Below, in pieces: positions 50,476-59,483 of a DNA stretch of 64,000 nucleotides. The stretch spans positions 277,319 through 341,318 of the forward strand of contig FLQS01000001.1 in the NCBI GenBank assembly GCA_900078375.1, given 5' to 3'. Origin of the DNA: an uncultured Mycobacterium sp. Lineage in GTDB: Bacteria; Actinomycetota; Actinomycetes; Mycobacteriales; Mycobacteriaceae. The notes below the pieces were generated by a model. It was not told where the DNA came from, did no database searches, and saw only the letters and a list, made by a program, of their open reading frames with translations. Each line of letters begins with the position of its first letter. Positions within the stretch are counted from its first letter, which is position 1. The position numbers were made by a program, and so were the translations under genes.

Positions 50476-51330
50476 TCAGCCCTTGGCCAGGGTGAACTGA
50501 CAGATGTCGGTATAGCCGTCGCGGAACAGCTCAGCGCAGCCGGTCAGGTACCTCATGTACCGGTCGTATACCTCGCGTGACTGCAGGGCCACGGCCTCTT
50601 CCTCGTTCGCCTCCAACGCCGCTGCCCATTGGTCCAGGGTGCGGGCGTAGTGCAGCCGCAGCGGATGGATCCGGTCGATGTTGAAGCCGGCGCGGGTGGC
50701 GTGCTCTTCGACGTCCGTCACCTTGGGTAACCGGCCGCCGGGGAAAATCTCGTCCATGATGAATTTAAAGAACTTCAAGTGCCGCATCGTAATTGGCATT
50801 CCGCGCCCGGTGAATTCCTCGTCACTCGGCAGAACGATGGTGTGCAGCAACATCACTCCGTCGGCGGGTAGCGCGTCGTAAGCCATCTTGAAGAAGGCGT
50901 CGTAGCGATCGGATCCGAAGTGTTCGAACGCACCGATCGAGACGATTCGGTCGACCGGCTCATCGAACTGCTCCCAGCCTTCGAGCAGGACTCGCCGCGA
51001 CCGGGTGCTGTCGGAATCATCGAACAGCTGTTGGACATGCAGCGCCTGATTCTTGCTCAGGGTCAGCCCCACCACATTGACGTCGTAGCGCTCCAGGGCG
51101 CGCATCAACGTGGCTCCCCAACCGCAACCGACATCCAGCAACGTCATGCCCGGCTGCAGGCCCAACTTGCCCAGCGACAGCTCGATCTTGGCGATCTGTG
51201 CCTGCTCGAGCGTCAGATCCTCGCGCTCGAAGTAGGCGCAGCTATAGGTCTGCGTCTCGTCCAGGAAGAGCCGATAGAAGTCGTCGGACAGGTCGTAATG
51301 GTGCTGCACGTCGTCAAAACGCGGCTCCAT
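50476..51330 (-). CDS. Cyclopropane mycolic acid synthase family methyltransferase
   Basis: The 284-aa core has the hallmark sequence FDDVQHHYDLSDDFYRLFLDETQTYSCAYFE, the SAM motif TLLDVGCGWGATLMRALERYDVNVVGLTLSKNQA, GWEQFDEPVDRIVSIGAFEHFG and the C-terminal MRYLTGCAELFRDGYTD. These enzymes (CmaA, MmaA, PcaA) add methylene or methyl groups to mycolic acids using SAM. The specific product cannot be set by eye; the sequence is closest to CmaA/PcaA rather than MmaA4. The start is uncertain: ATG 51330, TTG 51369 (with AGGA at good spacing) and ATG 51423 are in frame. The enzyme works at the cytosolic membrane face. Confidence 0.9.
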   Translation of the reverse strand: MEPRFDDVQHHYDLSDDFYRLFLDETQTYSCAYFEREDLTLEQAQIAKIELSLGKLGLQPGMTLLDVGCGWGATLMRALERYDVNVVGLTLSKNQALHVQQLFDDSDSTRSRRVLLEGWEQFDEPVDRIVSIGAFEHFGSDRYDAFFKMAYDALPADGVMLLHTIVLPSDEEFTGRGMPITMRHLKFFKFIMDEIFPGGRLPKVTDVEEHATRAGFNIDRIHPLRLHYARTLDQWAAALEANEEEAVALQSREVYDRYMRYLTGCAELFRDGYTDICQFTLAKG

Positions 51331-51513
51331 GTATTCAGCTTGTTCGGCGTCGGCCGGTGTATCTAACAAAGTGATGTCCTGTTCTTGCGTCGCACTCCGG
51401 CCCACCCCCGCAAGACCGGCCACACTCCCCGGGTGACCTAACCCGGGTAGCCTACGTGACTGAACCGCGAAGTCCCCAGTCGAGCAAACTGTGAAGCAGC
51501 TAAGCGTCGGCTG

Positions 51514-51765
51514 TTACGCGGAGTTCCCGGCATTGTCGTCCTTGCCGTAAATGGGCTGTCCTTCCTCATCGAGCCAGTCGTTGACGGCGGTGCCGCTGAC
51601 GGTGTTGTGGGATCCCGGCAAAACCGCGGTGGGCCGCTCGTCGTAGGCCTTCATCATCTCTTTCGCCTTGGCCCGCGCATGCTCGTCCGGCACCGGTTTG
51701 TCGGTCCCGTCTCGCTGCTCGGGGGCCTGACCGGCGAGCCTTTCGGAGCGTTCTGGAGTGCTCAC
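51514..51765 (-). CDS. Small acidic hypothetical protein (83 aa)
   Basis: The 83-aa protein is hydrophilic: STPERSERLAGQAPEQRDGTDKPVPDEHARAKAKEMMKAYDERPTAVLPGSHNTVSGTAVNDWLDEEGQPI. The C-terminal part after the short helix matches the kind of small conserved mycobacterial proteins with no known role. GTG 51765 is chosen. No other gene is coupled. The 186 bp to the PepA-type gene should hold both promoters. Confidence 0.6.
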   Translation of the reverse strand: MSTPERSERLAGQAPEQRDGTDKPVPDEHARAKAKEMMKAYDERPTAVLPGSHNTVSGTAVNDWLDEEGQPIYGKDDNAGNSA

Positions 51766-51951
51766 GATCGGATTCCGTTCTCGTCCGGGTGGGGCGATGT
51801 CGAGGATGGGGTCAGGGGTGCAATTGATGCTGTGGAAAGGACTGCCCAAATGTGTGCTCCACGAAACCGTGACATTCAGCCCAGCAATCCCACGAGCGGC
51901 TAAAAGAGTGTCCGAGTGCCGTGCGCGCCGCTTTTCAGGCAAAGTTGAGCT

Positions 51952-53028
51952 ATGGACGCAAAGCTTCCGCTTCGCCGCGGCCGTCGGCTCATGATCTTGC
52001 TGGCGGCCCTTCTGCTGGTGCCGGGTCTGCTTGCGGGGCCCGCGCACGCGACGCCGGCGCCGGTTGGCCCTGCTCCCCTGGCGCCGCCGCTGGACCAGTC
52101 CGCGGTGCTCGGGCAGGTCACCCCGGGACTCGTCGACATCAACACGACACTCAACTATCAGGGCGCGGTCGGCGCGGGCACGGGCATCGTGCTCGACGCA
52201 GGCGGCGAGGTGTTGACCAACAACCACGTCATCGAGGGCGCCACCGGGATCACCGCCACCAGTTTGGCCAACGGGCGCACCTACCCCGTCGACGTCATCG
52301 GCTACGACAGGGCCAACGACATCGCCCTGGTCCGGCTGCGCGGCGCCAGCGACCTCCCGGTCGCGTCACTGGGCACCTCGTCAGGCATCGCGGTCGGTGA
52401 TCCCATCGCGGCGATCGGCAATGCGGGTGGCGCCGGTGGCGCGCCGAGTTTCTCGCCGGGCAACATCACGCAACTGGGCGCCTCGGTACGCGCCTCCGAT
52501 GAGTCCGGCGGCGGGACCCGGGAACTCTCCGATCTGATCCGGGTGGCCGCCGATGTCCGGCCCGGCGACTCGGGCGGTCCGTTGGTCAACGCAGCCGGGC
52601 AGGTGATCGGCGTCAACGTCGCCGCCACACTGACGTACCGGATGGGTAACGTCCGCGGCGGCGAGGGTTTTGCCATTCCGATCGACCGTGCACTCGGTAT
52701 CGCAAACGCGATCCGATCCGGCGGCGGCGCAGGTGTGCACATGGGTGATACCGCGTTCATCGGTGTCGGCATCGCCGACGCGAAGGACGGCGGTCCTGCC
52801 GGAGCCGTTGTGCGCCAAGTACTCCCGGACACCCCAGCCCGGGGCATCGGTATCGCCAGCGGGGATGTCATCGTCGCGGTGGACGGGGTCACCATCAATA
52901 CCGCCACCGATCTGTCCAACGTCATGGATGCCCACCACCCCGGCGACACGATTCTGCTGAGCTGGGTGGACCGCGCCGGCAATCCGCAGAGCGCGAGCGT
53001 GGTGCTCAGCGCGGGACCGGTCGGCTGA
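51952..53028 (+). CDS. pepA: PepA-type secreted trypsin-like serine protease with PDZ
   Basis: The 358-aa protein has a signal peptide (RRLMILLAALLLVPGLLAGPAHA), a trypsin-like domain with His in LTNNHVIEGA, Asp in YDRANDIALVRL and Ser in RPGDSGGPLVNAAG, and a C-terminal PDZ domain (FIGVGIADAKDGGPAGAVVRQVLPDTPARGIGIASGDVIVAVDG). This is the mycobacterial PepA/HtrA-like architecture and length. It is exported and likely acts in the periplasm or outside. ATG 51952 is used. Its substrate is unknown. Confidence 0.9.
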   Translation: MDAKLPLRRGRRLMILLAALLLVPGLLAGPAHATPAPVGPAPLAPPLDQSAVLGQVTPGLVDINTTLNYQGAVGAGTGIVLDAGGEVLTNNHVIEGATGITATSLANGRTYPVDVIGYDRANDIALVRLRGASDLPVASLGTSSGIAVGDPIAAIGNAGGAGGAPSFSPGNITQLGASVRASDESGGGTRELSDLIRVAADVRPGDSGGPLVNAAGQVIGVNVAATLTYRMGNVRGGEGFAIPIDRALGIANAIRSGGGAGVHMGDTAFIGVGIADAKDGGPAGAVVRQVLPDTPARGIGIASGDVIVAVDGVTINTATDLSNVMDAHHPGDTILLSWVDRAGNPQSASVVLSAGPVG

Positions 53029-53030
53029 TC

Positions 53031-53801
53031 TCAGGTGTGCAGTTCGGCCCGCAGTTGCATGAAGCGGAACAGGCCGGGACCGCCGGCCACCGGTTGGTAG
53101 GCGCCCACCATGTCGTCGACGAACTCGGCGCGGTCGGCCTCGGGGATGTGATCGGTCCAGGCTGTGCAGCCCACCGTGCACCACGCCGCGAAGTTCTCGG
53201 TGGACTCGAAATCCCACTCGCGATCGCGAACCGTCAGCGAATCGACCCGAAGGCCGCTGCGCTCGGCCAGCTCGCCGAATGCCGTCGGATCGGGATGGGC
53301 GAACGGCGCGGCGAACCCGGTGAACTGCGGCGCCCATCGGCGGCTGCGGGCCACCCGCATCGCGGTGGACTCGATGCTGGGGCGCGCACTGTCGCAGACC
53401 ATCTGAATCAGGGCTCGGCCGCCGGGGTGCAGCGCCTTGGCAATGCCGGCGAGTGCGTCGCCCAGTTGGGGCACCCAGTGCAGCGCGTTGAACGAGACGA
53501 CCATGTCGAAGCTGCTGTCGAACGGCAGTTGGCGCGCATCTGCGCAGACGAACACCGGTCCGGCTGGTCCGGGCGGGCCGGCCTGCCGTGCAGTGGCAAC
53601 CATTCTCGGCGAGGCGTCGACGCCGACGACGCACCCGCGGGGAAGGCGATGGGCGATCTCGCGAGTGAGGAAGCCGTCGCCGCAACCGATGTCGAGCATC
53701 CACTCGCCGCCGTCGACGACGAGTTCGGCCAGGGTCTCAGTGGCCACGGTGCGCTGCAAGCTGCTGACCCGGCTGTAGTCCCGGCCGCTCCAGTCCGCCA
53801 C
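53031..53801 (-). CDS. Class I SAM-dependent methyltransferase, trans-aconitate-methyltransferase-like
   Basis: The 256-aa protein has motif I MLDIGCGDGFLTREIAHRLP, GVDASPRMV, post-I VFVCADARQLPF and motif III VVSFNALHWVPQ, matching Tam/Methyltransf_11 type enzymes. The C-terminal region includes TVGCTAWTDHIPEADRAEFVDDMVGAY, common in this group. GTG 53801 is preferred (VADWSGRDYS start) because ATG 53837 would leave only 17 bp to the divergent gene. The substrate may be a small carboxylate but is not known. Confidence 0.83.
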   Translation of the reverse strand: MADWSGRDYSRVSSLQRTVATETLAELVVDGGEWMLDIGCGDGFLTREIAHRLPRGCVVGVDASPRMVATARQAGPPGPAGPVFVCADARQLPFDSSFDMVVSFNALHWVPQLGDALAGIAKALHPGGRALIQMVCDSARPSIESTAMRVARSRRWAPQFTGFAAPFAHPDPTAFGELAERSGLRVDSLTVRDREWDFESTENFAAWCTVGCTAWTDHIPEADRAEFVDDMVGAYQPVAGGPGLFRFMQLRAELHT

Positions 53802-53854
53802 CGGGACAGTTAACGTCAAGGCAGGTATCGGCGGCAATAGCGAGGATGGAACTT

Positions 53855-54424
53855 ATGACCACTGCCCTGGCGCGCGGCGCCGCGACGATGATGACGACGC
53901 TGGCGCTCGCGACGGCCGCACCGGCGCGGGCTGATTCACCCGAACCTCTGTACAACCTGGTCGACGCCGCGGCGCAGCGGTTGCAGACCGCCGATCCGGT
54001 GGCCGCCAACAAGTGGCTGACCGGTGGCCCGATCACCGATCCCGCACGGGTCAAGGTGGTATTGGATGCGGTGTCCAAGGATGCCGAATCCCGTGGTGTG
54101 GCAACCGATTACGCGACCAGCGCGTTCACCAATCAGATCAACGCCACCGAGGGGATCGAGTACGCCCGCTTCGCCGGCTGGAAGTTCGACCCGGCCGGCG
54201 CGCCGAATTCGGCACCGGACCTGTCGGCGTCGCGCACGGTCATCGATGGTCTCAACCGAGAGATCGTCGAGCAGTTCTCGGTGCAGTGGCCGCTGCTGAA
54301 CTCCCCGGGCTGTGGCGCCGCGCTGGCCGCGGCCAAGGGTGTCGTCGCGGGGGAACGGCAGTTCGACGATCTGTACCGCACGGCGTTGGACGTCGCCACC
54401 CGGTCGTACTGTCCCGCAGGCTAA
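53855..54424 (+). CDS. aroQ: Secreted chorismate mutase (AroQ-gamma)
   Basis: The 189-aa protein has a signal peptide (TTALARGAATMMTTLALATAAPARA) and an all-helical AroQ domain: YNLVDAAAQRLQTADPVAANKW (active-site Arg/Lys), DPARVKVVLDAVSKDAESRGV, TNQINATEGIEYARFAGWKFDP and TRSYCPAG end, with two cysteines that can form the disulfide known from M. tuberculosis Rv1885c. The enzyme converts chorismate to prephenate outside the cytosol, for an unknown reason. ATG 53855 is chosen because GAGG lies at workable spacing. The stop overlaps the DUF4331 gene stop. Confidence 0.9.
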   Translation: MTTALARGAATMMTTLALATAAPARADSPEPLYNLVDAAAQRLQTADPVAANKWLTGGPITDPARVKVVLDAVSKDAESRGVATDYATSAFTNQINATEGIEYARFAGWKFDPAGAPNSAPDLSASRTVIDGLNREIVEQFSVQWPLLNSPGCGAALAAAKGVVAGERQFDDLYRTALDVATRSYCPAG

Positions 54425-55431
54425 TTCGCTGGGTGCGGATTGCCCAGATACGGAAAGACGGTGAGTGTGTCGGTGTGCGGAGCCAGCCCGCTGGGCGGGC
54501 AGTCACCCTTGGTCAGGAATGCCAGCCGGTAGTCGATGACGTCGTCGGTGAACACCCGGCCGTTGGGGTACTTCGCGGGTTTGGCCGGATCGAAGTGCAG
54601 CATGTCGGGCAGGGTGCCCTCGCGGTCGATCTCGGCGACGGCCTCCTCTTCGGTGTAGCCACCGGTGTGACCCATCAGGTGGACGAACTGCGGCGTCCAG
54701 CGCTCCCGGTCGTGGACAGGCACGCTGGCGTTGTACTCGAGTTTGGTGTCGTCGGTGTTGAAGAAGCTGCTCACCGACGGGTGCCCGGCGCGGTCGACGT
54801 GGAGCAGTTCGCCGTCCTGCTTGAGGCTGCACCGGCCCCAGATCCGGATGTCCGGATTGGCGCCGAGCTCGGCGGTGGGCAGTTCGATCGCGATCGAGAA
54901 AACGTTGGCGGTCAGATTGGAGTCGACCCCGGTCCACGGTGACGTGCCGCCGAGGTGGGGTGCGGTGAAGTTGCGGCCGCCGGTGATGTCGAACAGGTTC
55001 TTGATGCCGTCGAAGTCGAAGAAGAACGCGTCGCTGCGCGCGCCTGCGGCGAAGGTGTAGGCGCCGGCTTGGTGGACGCTGGCGGTTGGACCGAATGACA
55101 CCTCAACGGCGTCAAAGATCTTCTCGCCCAATGGAAGTGGCGACTCCGCCTCGTCGCCGACGGCCTTGAAGACGTCGACGGTCTGGCGCCCGTCCTCGGG
55201 TGTCGAGAAGATGAAGCTGAAGGCGATGTTGTTGAGCAGGTCTCCGTCGTTGTCGACCGCCAGCCGGTAGATGGCGTCGGGGTGTAACGCGTCGGCATTC
55301 GGGTTGGCGTTGAGGATCAACACCGTGCGGGTCGGGTCGGCGGGAGCCTGAAATGCATACAGGTCACACAGGTCCAGGCGCTGATCGCCCAGTGGCGGGC
55401 CGAGACTCAGACCGGTGAAATGGTTGGACAT
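54421..55431 (-). CDS. DUF4331 family protein
   Basis: The 336-aa protein belongs to the DUF4331 group: start HFTGLSLGPPLGDQRLDLCDLYAFQAPADPTRTVLILNANP, then YRLAVDNDGDLLNNIAFSFIFS, GRNFTAPHLGGTSPWTGVD and FSIAIELPTAELG, WGRCSLKQDGE. These conserved segments suggest a beta-rich fold with metal- or haem-independent function, possibly extracytoplasmic in some bacteria, but no signal peptide is visible here. ATG 55431 is standard. The stop overlaps the secreted chorismate mutase stop by four bases. Function is unknown. Confidence 0.83.
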   Translation of the reverse strand: MSNHFTGLSLGPPLGDQRLDLCDLYAFQAPADPTRTVLILNANPNADALHPDAIYRLAVDNDGDLLNNIAFSFIFSTPEDGRQTVDVFKAVGDEAESPLPLGEKIFDAVEVSFGPTASVHQAGAYTFAAGARSDAFFFDFDGIKNLFDITGGRNFTAPHLGGTSPWTGVDSNLTANVFSIAIELPTAELGANPDIRIWGRCSLKQDGELLHVDRAGHPSVSSFFNTDDTKLEYNASVPVHDRERWTPQFVHLMGHTGGYTEEEAVAEIDREGTLPDMLHFDPAKPAKYPNGRVFTDDVIDYRLAFLTKGDCPPSGLAPHTDTLTVFPYLGNPHPAN

Positions 55432-55507
55432 GGCAAAACTCCTCGCAGCCGCGGATTTTGAAGACGCACCAGTGGTATGACACGTACCTGAGCGGTACTC
55501 TGCCGGA

Positions 55508-56392
55508 TCAGTTCTGTCGGGGCAACAACTCGTCGATGAAACGGTCGATGAACTCGTCGACGGGCGTCTCGCCGAGCGGGCGGATGACGAACTTGCTCAG
55601 GCCCGCAGCGATCAGACCGTCGAGCTGGGCGTGCAATTGCTGCCAGTCGCCGGCCAGAAGTTCGGCCGGATCCGCGTCGGGCCGCCGAGCGCGGACACCG
55701 GCGACGACCGCGTCGGGTAAGCCACCGTCGGCGACGGCAAGGCTCAGTCCGAAGTGATCCGGTTCGATGACTCGGCCGGCCTCGGCGGCCGCGCGCTCGA
55801 TGCTCTCTTTGGCGCCGCGAGCCTCGTCCGGGGTGAGGAAGCTCCCCAGCCAGCCGTCGGCGAGGCGCCCGATGCGGCGGAATGCGGCCGGTGCCGACCC
55901 ACCGAGCCAGATGTCGACGGGCACCGGTGGGCGGATGCCCAGCGATGCGGCGGTGAGCTGAAAGAACCGGCCGGCGAAGGTCACCTCGTCACCGCCCAGC
56001 AGCGCGCGCACCACTTCCAGCGCCTCGTCGAACACCGCGGCCCGCTGGCCGTCGGGGACCGGAAACAGATCCCATTCCGCCGGTGACGCGGGCCGCAGCC
56101 CGAACGCGGGAAGGACCCGTTTGGGGCCGAGTGCGGCCAGCGATACCAGTGCTTTGGCGACCAGGACCGGGTTGCGGCCGGGCAACACCGCCACCGACGT
56201 GCCGACCTTCAGGCGTTCGGTCCGGCCTAGCGTGTACGCCATGCCGGCGAACGGGTCGACGGCCGGGGTGTAGACCAATTCCGAGAACCACAGCGAGTCG
56301 ATGCCGGCGGCCTCCAGCCGGTCGATGACGTGAGGCAGGTCCTCGACCTTGCCTCCGAAGCTCACACCGAACCGGATCTTCACGTCGCTCAC
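55508..56392 (-). CDS. LLM-class F420-dependent oxidoreductase
   Basis: The 294-aa protein has the luciferase-like barrel: RFGVSFGGKVEDLPHVIDRLEAAGIDSLWFSEL, LGRTERLKVGTSVAVLPGRNPVLVAKALVSLAALGPKRVLPAFGLR and VPVDIWLGGSAPAAFRRIGRLADGWLG. In mycobacteria this group mostly uses F420. GTG 56392 is the conserved start. It is divergent from a deacetylase gene by 121 bp. Substrate cannot be inferred. Confidence 0.88.
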   Translation of the reverse strand: MSDVKIRFGVSFGGKVEDLPHVIDRLEAAGIDSLWFSELVYTPAVDPFAGMAYTLGRTERLKVGTSVAVLPGRNPVLVAKALVSLAALGPKRVLPAFGLRPASPAEWDLFPVPDGQRAAVFDEALEVVRALLGGDEVTFAGRFFQLTAASLGIRPPVPVDIWLGGSAPAAFRRIGRLADGWLGSFLTPDEARGAKESIERAAAEAGRVIEPDHFGLSLAVADGGLPDAVVAGVRARRPDADPAELLAGDWQQLHAQLDGLIAAGLSKFVIRPLGETPVDEFIDRFIDELLPRQN

Positions 56393-56513
56393 CCCGCCAC
56401 GGTAACCCTGCCGAAGATCACGACACAGCCACGGATGTGCGCCGTTTCCTGGGTTGCGAACCTTAACCTAAGGGTGTGACGGATGTTACGGGTGTGGTTT
56501 CTGGGACCGGCAA

Positions 56514-57341
56514 GTGGCCGAGGTAACCCGGCGCCAGTTCGTCATCGGGCTGCTGGCTTCGGCCAGCCTCGTCGGGACGTCCAGTGCGATCGCGATGTCA
56601 CAGACCAACCCGCCGCTGGCCGCGACCAAGGCTCCCCCGCTGCCGATCGGCGCGGCGCCGTTGCTCCCCCCGCCGTCACCGGCGGCCCGCGTGGCACTGC
56701 CGGGTGGTGCTGAGCTGACCAAGCTGCCCGGCAAGGGCGATCTGCTGGCCATCACCGTCGACGACGGAGTGAACTCCGAAGTGGTACGGCTGTACACCCA
56801 GCTCGCCAAGGACACCGGAATCCGCCTGACGTTCTTCGTCAACGGCGTCTACGACTCCTGGCGCGACAACGCCGCCCTGCTGCGGCCGCTGGTGGACTCC
56901 GGCCAGATCCAGCTCGGCAACCACACCTGGTCGCACCCCGACCTGACCACACTGCCCAAGGATCAGGTCGCCGACCAGTTGCGGCGCAACGACCAGTTCC
57001 TGCGCACCACGTTCGGTGCCGACGCCACACCGTATTTCCGGCCGCCGTACGGCAGCCACAACGACGATGTCGACAGCGTCGCCGCGGATCTGGGGTACCG
57101 GGTTGCGACGCTGTGGTCGGGATCGCTGGCCGACTCCACACCGGTGACCGAGGACTACATCGTCAAGATGGCCGACCAGTACTTCATCCAGCAGAACATT
57201 GTCATCGGTCATCTCAACCACCTGCCGGTCACCCACGTCTACCCCGCGCTGGTGGACATCATCCGGTCACGCAATCTGCGCACGGTCACGCTCAACGACG
57301 TTTTCCTGCAGCCGGAGATACCGCACGTCACATCGGCTTAG
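56514..57341 (+). CDS. Tat-exported polysaccharide deacetylase
   Basis: The 275-aa protein begins with a twin-arginine signal (VTRRQFVIGLLASASLVG), a Pro-rich linker (PPLPIGAAPLLPPPSPAA) and a NodB-type carbohydrate esterase 4 domain. Its motifs are LAITVDDGVNSEV (variant of TFDDG, so the catalytic Asp pair is kept), GNHTWSHPDLTTL (H-x3-H metal ligands) and FRPPYGSHNDDV. It likely deacetylates peptidoglycan or another glycan outside the membrane. GTG 56514 is used. The T-V-D-D-G form is less common in the family. Confidence 0.87.
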   Translation: MAEVTRRQFVIGLLASASLVGTSSAIAMSQTNPPLAATKAPPLPIGAAPLLPPPSPAARVALPGGAELTKLPGKGDLLAITVDDGVNSEVVRLYTQLAKDTGIRLTFFVNGVYDSWRDNAALLRPLVDSGQIQLGNHTWSHPDLTTLPKDQVADQLRRNDQFLRTTFGADATPYFRPPYGSHNDDVDSVAADLGYRVATLWSGSLADSTPVTEDYIVKMADQYFIQQNIVIGHLNHLPVTHVYPALVDIIRSRNLRTVTLNDVFLQPEIPHVTSA

Positions 57342-57409
57342 TTTTCCCGGGTCGCTTCGCTCCTGCCCGCCGGTTCTAATCCCCAGCCCGCCGGATCTAG
57401 GATCGCGGC

Positions 57410-57865
57410 ATGGAAGGCTCCGTGACCGTGCACATGGCTGCACCGGCAGACAAGATCTGGAATCTCATCGCCGACATCACCAAGACCGGTGAGTTCTCGC
57501 CCGAGGTGTTCGAGTCCGAATGGCTCGGCGGCGCCACCGGACCGGTGCTCGGGGCGACGTTCCGCGGCCACGTCCGTCGCAATGAGATCGGTCCGGTGTA
57601 CTGGACCACCTGCCGTGTCACGGCCTGCGAGCCGGGACGTGAGTTCGGCTTCGCGGTCCTGGCCGGTGATCGTGCACTCAACAATTGGCACTACCGTCTC
57701 GACGCAAAAGGTGACGGGACCGACGTGACGGAATCGTTCCGGCTCGAAAAGTCCGTGCCGATGCAGCTGTTCTGGTTGTTCGGCGGATATCTGCGGGGCC
57801 GGCGCAACCGCCGGGACATGCGGACGACGCTGGAACGAATCAAGAAAGTCGTTGAGAACGACTGA
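57410..57865 (+). CDS. SRPBCC / polyketide-cyclase-like protein
   Basis: The 151-aa protein has the SRPBCC (START-like) fold: VTVHMAAPADKIWNLIADITKTGEFSPEVFESEW and GRRNRRDMRTTLERIKKVV helix end. Such proteins bind hydrophobic ligands in a deep cavity and may be cyclases, aromatases or carriers. No catalytic residue is diagnostic. ATG 57410 is standard. A SnoaL-like gene follows by 41 bp, which hints at a shared small-molecule pathway. Confidence 0.83.
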   Translation: MEGSVTVHMAAPADKIWNLIADITKTGEFSPEVFESEWLGGATGPVLGATFRGHVRRNEIGPVYWTTCRVTACEPGREFGFAVLAGDRALNNWHYRLDAKGDGTDVTESFRLEKSVPMQLFWLFGGYLRGRRNRRDMRTTLERIKKVVEND

Positions 57866-57906
57866 ATCTCGGCCGCGGTCGCCGAGCGGTTTGATAGAAC
57901 CGGTGC

Positions 57907-58410
57907 ATGGGTCGATGGTCACGCGAAGAAATTGAGACAGCGTTCGAAGAACACAAGCAGGTTGTCGTCGGGATCGGTGAGAGCTGGGACTGGTCTCGGT
58001 TCGCCGACCAGTTCACCGAGGACGCCACCTACGTCGAGCACTCCTACGGGACGTTCCAGGGGCGCGAAGCCATCCGCAACTGGATCGTCAGCACCATGAA
58101 TACCTTCCCGGGCACCGAGATGCCGTTCTTCCCTGCGACCTGGCATTCCATCGATGTCGACAAGGGTTGGGTGATCTGCGAATTCCAGAACCGGATGCGC
58201 GATCCCGGCGACGGCAGCATCCACGAGGAGCCCAACCTGTCGGTGCTCAAGTATGCGGGCGACGGGCTGTGGAGCTATGAGGAAGACGCCTACAACCCGA
58301 TGAACTTCATGCCGATGGTGAAGGGCTACATCGAGGCGTCCAAGCGACTCGGAACCATCTCCGATGACGCGGTGACGTTCGCCAAGAACTTGGGCTGGGA
58401 TCTGCCCTGA
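57907..58410 (+). CDS. SnoaL-like (NTF2-fold) protein
   Basis: The 167-aa protein starts with the helix EEIETAFEEHKQVVVGIGESWDWSRFADQFTEDATYVEHSYGTFQGREAIRNWI, a classic SnoaL-like pattern with the WSRFADQFTEDATYVEH block, and ends FMPMVKGYIEASKRLG. These proteins are often carriers or isomerases for polyketide or steroid rings. It stands with the SRPBCC gene and is convergent with a PLP-enzyme gene. Substrate is unknown. Confidence 0.82.
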   Translation: MGRWSREEIETAFEEHKQVVVGIGESWDWSRFADQFTEDATYVEHSYGTFQGREAIRNWIVSTMNTFPGTEMPFFPATWHSIDVDKGWVICEFQNRMRDPGDGSIHEEPNLSVLKYAGDGLWSYEEDAYNPMNFMPMVKGYIEASKRLGTISDDAVTFAKNLGWDLP

Positions 58411-58421
58411 GCCAGCTTGTC

Positions 58422-59483
58422 TCACTCACCGGGATGTTTGAGTCCCGCACCGCATAACGGGATCACGACGTCGCCGTTGGCCAGTAGCTCGCCGACGAGC
58501 TGCCAGCCAGGCCCCGTTCGGCTCGCGGCGCCGGCCGCCGCGGCGTAACAGACTGCTGCCGTGGGCTCCACGAAAAGGCCCTCGTGGTGTGCCAGCGCCC
58601 GGCGCCCTGCGATGACCGCGTCGTCGTCGACGGTGACGATCGTTCCCCCGGAGTGCCGCACGGCGGCCAGGATCTGCTCGGCGCGCGGCGGGGCGGTGAT
58701 CGCAATGCCTTCGGCCACTGTCGGCGCGGCGGTGTAGTTCTCGCCGTGCCACGCCGCGGCGAGCGGTGCGCAGCCGGCCGCCTGGACAGCCACTAATGCC
58801 GGTAGCCGGTCGGCGCGTCCGGCAGCGACCAGCTCGCTGAACGCCAGATAACAGCCCAGCAGCAGCGTCCCGTTGCCGACCGGGACCAGCACCGCCGAGG
58901 GCAGGCTGTGCCCGTTCTGGCGCCAGATCTCGTAGCCGTAGGCCTTCACGCCGTGCACGAAATACGGGTGATAGACGTGGCTGGCGTAGAACACCCCGGG
59001 ACGATCGGCGATCTGCGCGGCCGCCTCGGCGGCAGCGGCGCGGCTGCCGGGGACCAGCGTCAGCTCGGGTCCGTGCGCCCGGATCTGTGCGAGTTTCTCC
59101 GGTGAGGTCGACGCCGGCACCAGCACCTCGCAGTCGATGCCGGCCCTGGCGAAATACGCGGCCGCCGCGGTCCCGGCATTGCCGCTGCTGTCGACCACCG
59201 CCTTTTCGACCCGTAACTGTGCGGCCAGCGAAGCCAGCACCGCCGCGCCGCGATCTTTGAAAGACAATGTTGGACTGAAGAATTCGAGCTTGAACCGAGC
59301 CGCGGGCAAAGTCCGTGACGGCACGATCGGGGTGTTCCCCTCGCCCAGCGTGATCGATGGGTCGACGACCGGCTGCCACGCCGTGCCGACGTCGAACAAC
59401 CCGCCGCAGGGGCAGCGCCATACCAGCTCCCCGACGTCGAATTCCCGTCCACACGAGCGACATACCAACGGCGCTAGGTTCAC
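58422..59483 (-). CDS. Threonine-synthase-like PLP enzyme
   Basis: The 353-aa protein opens with a zinc-ribbon-like cysteine set (LVCRSCGREFDVGELVWRCPCGG), then the fold type II PLP domain: EGNTPIVPS, the Lys in PTLSFKDRGAAVLASL, phosphate-binding SSGNAGTAAAAYFARAG, and a late ALLLGxxGxG-type VPVGNGTLLLGCYLAF. Pyridoxal enzymes of this type eliminate phosphate from O-phosphohomoserine or act as threonine/serine dehydratases. The context lacks thrA or thrB, so another beta-elimination is possible. GTG 59483 overlaps the stop of the DUF1275 gene (GTGA), which indicates co-translation. Confidence 0.83.
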   Translation of the reverse strand: MNLAPLVCRSCGREFDVGELVWRCPCGGLFDVGTAWQPVVDPSITLGEGNTPIVPSRTLPAARFKLEFFSPTLSFKDRGAAVLASLAAQLRVEKAVVDSSGNAGTAAAAYFARAGIDCEVLVPASTSPEKLAQIRAHGPELTLVPGSRAAAAEAAAQIADRPGVFYASHVYHPYFVHGVKAYGYEIWRQNGHSLPSAVLVPVGNGTLLLGCYLAFSELVAAGRADRLPALVAVQAAGCAPLAAAWHGENYTAAPTVAEGIAITAPPRAEQILAAVRHSGGTIVTVDDDAVIAGRRALAHHEGLFVEPTAAVCYAAAAGAASRTGPGWQLVGELLANGDVVIPLCGAGLKHPGE

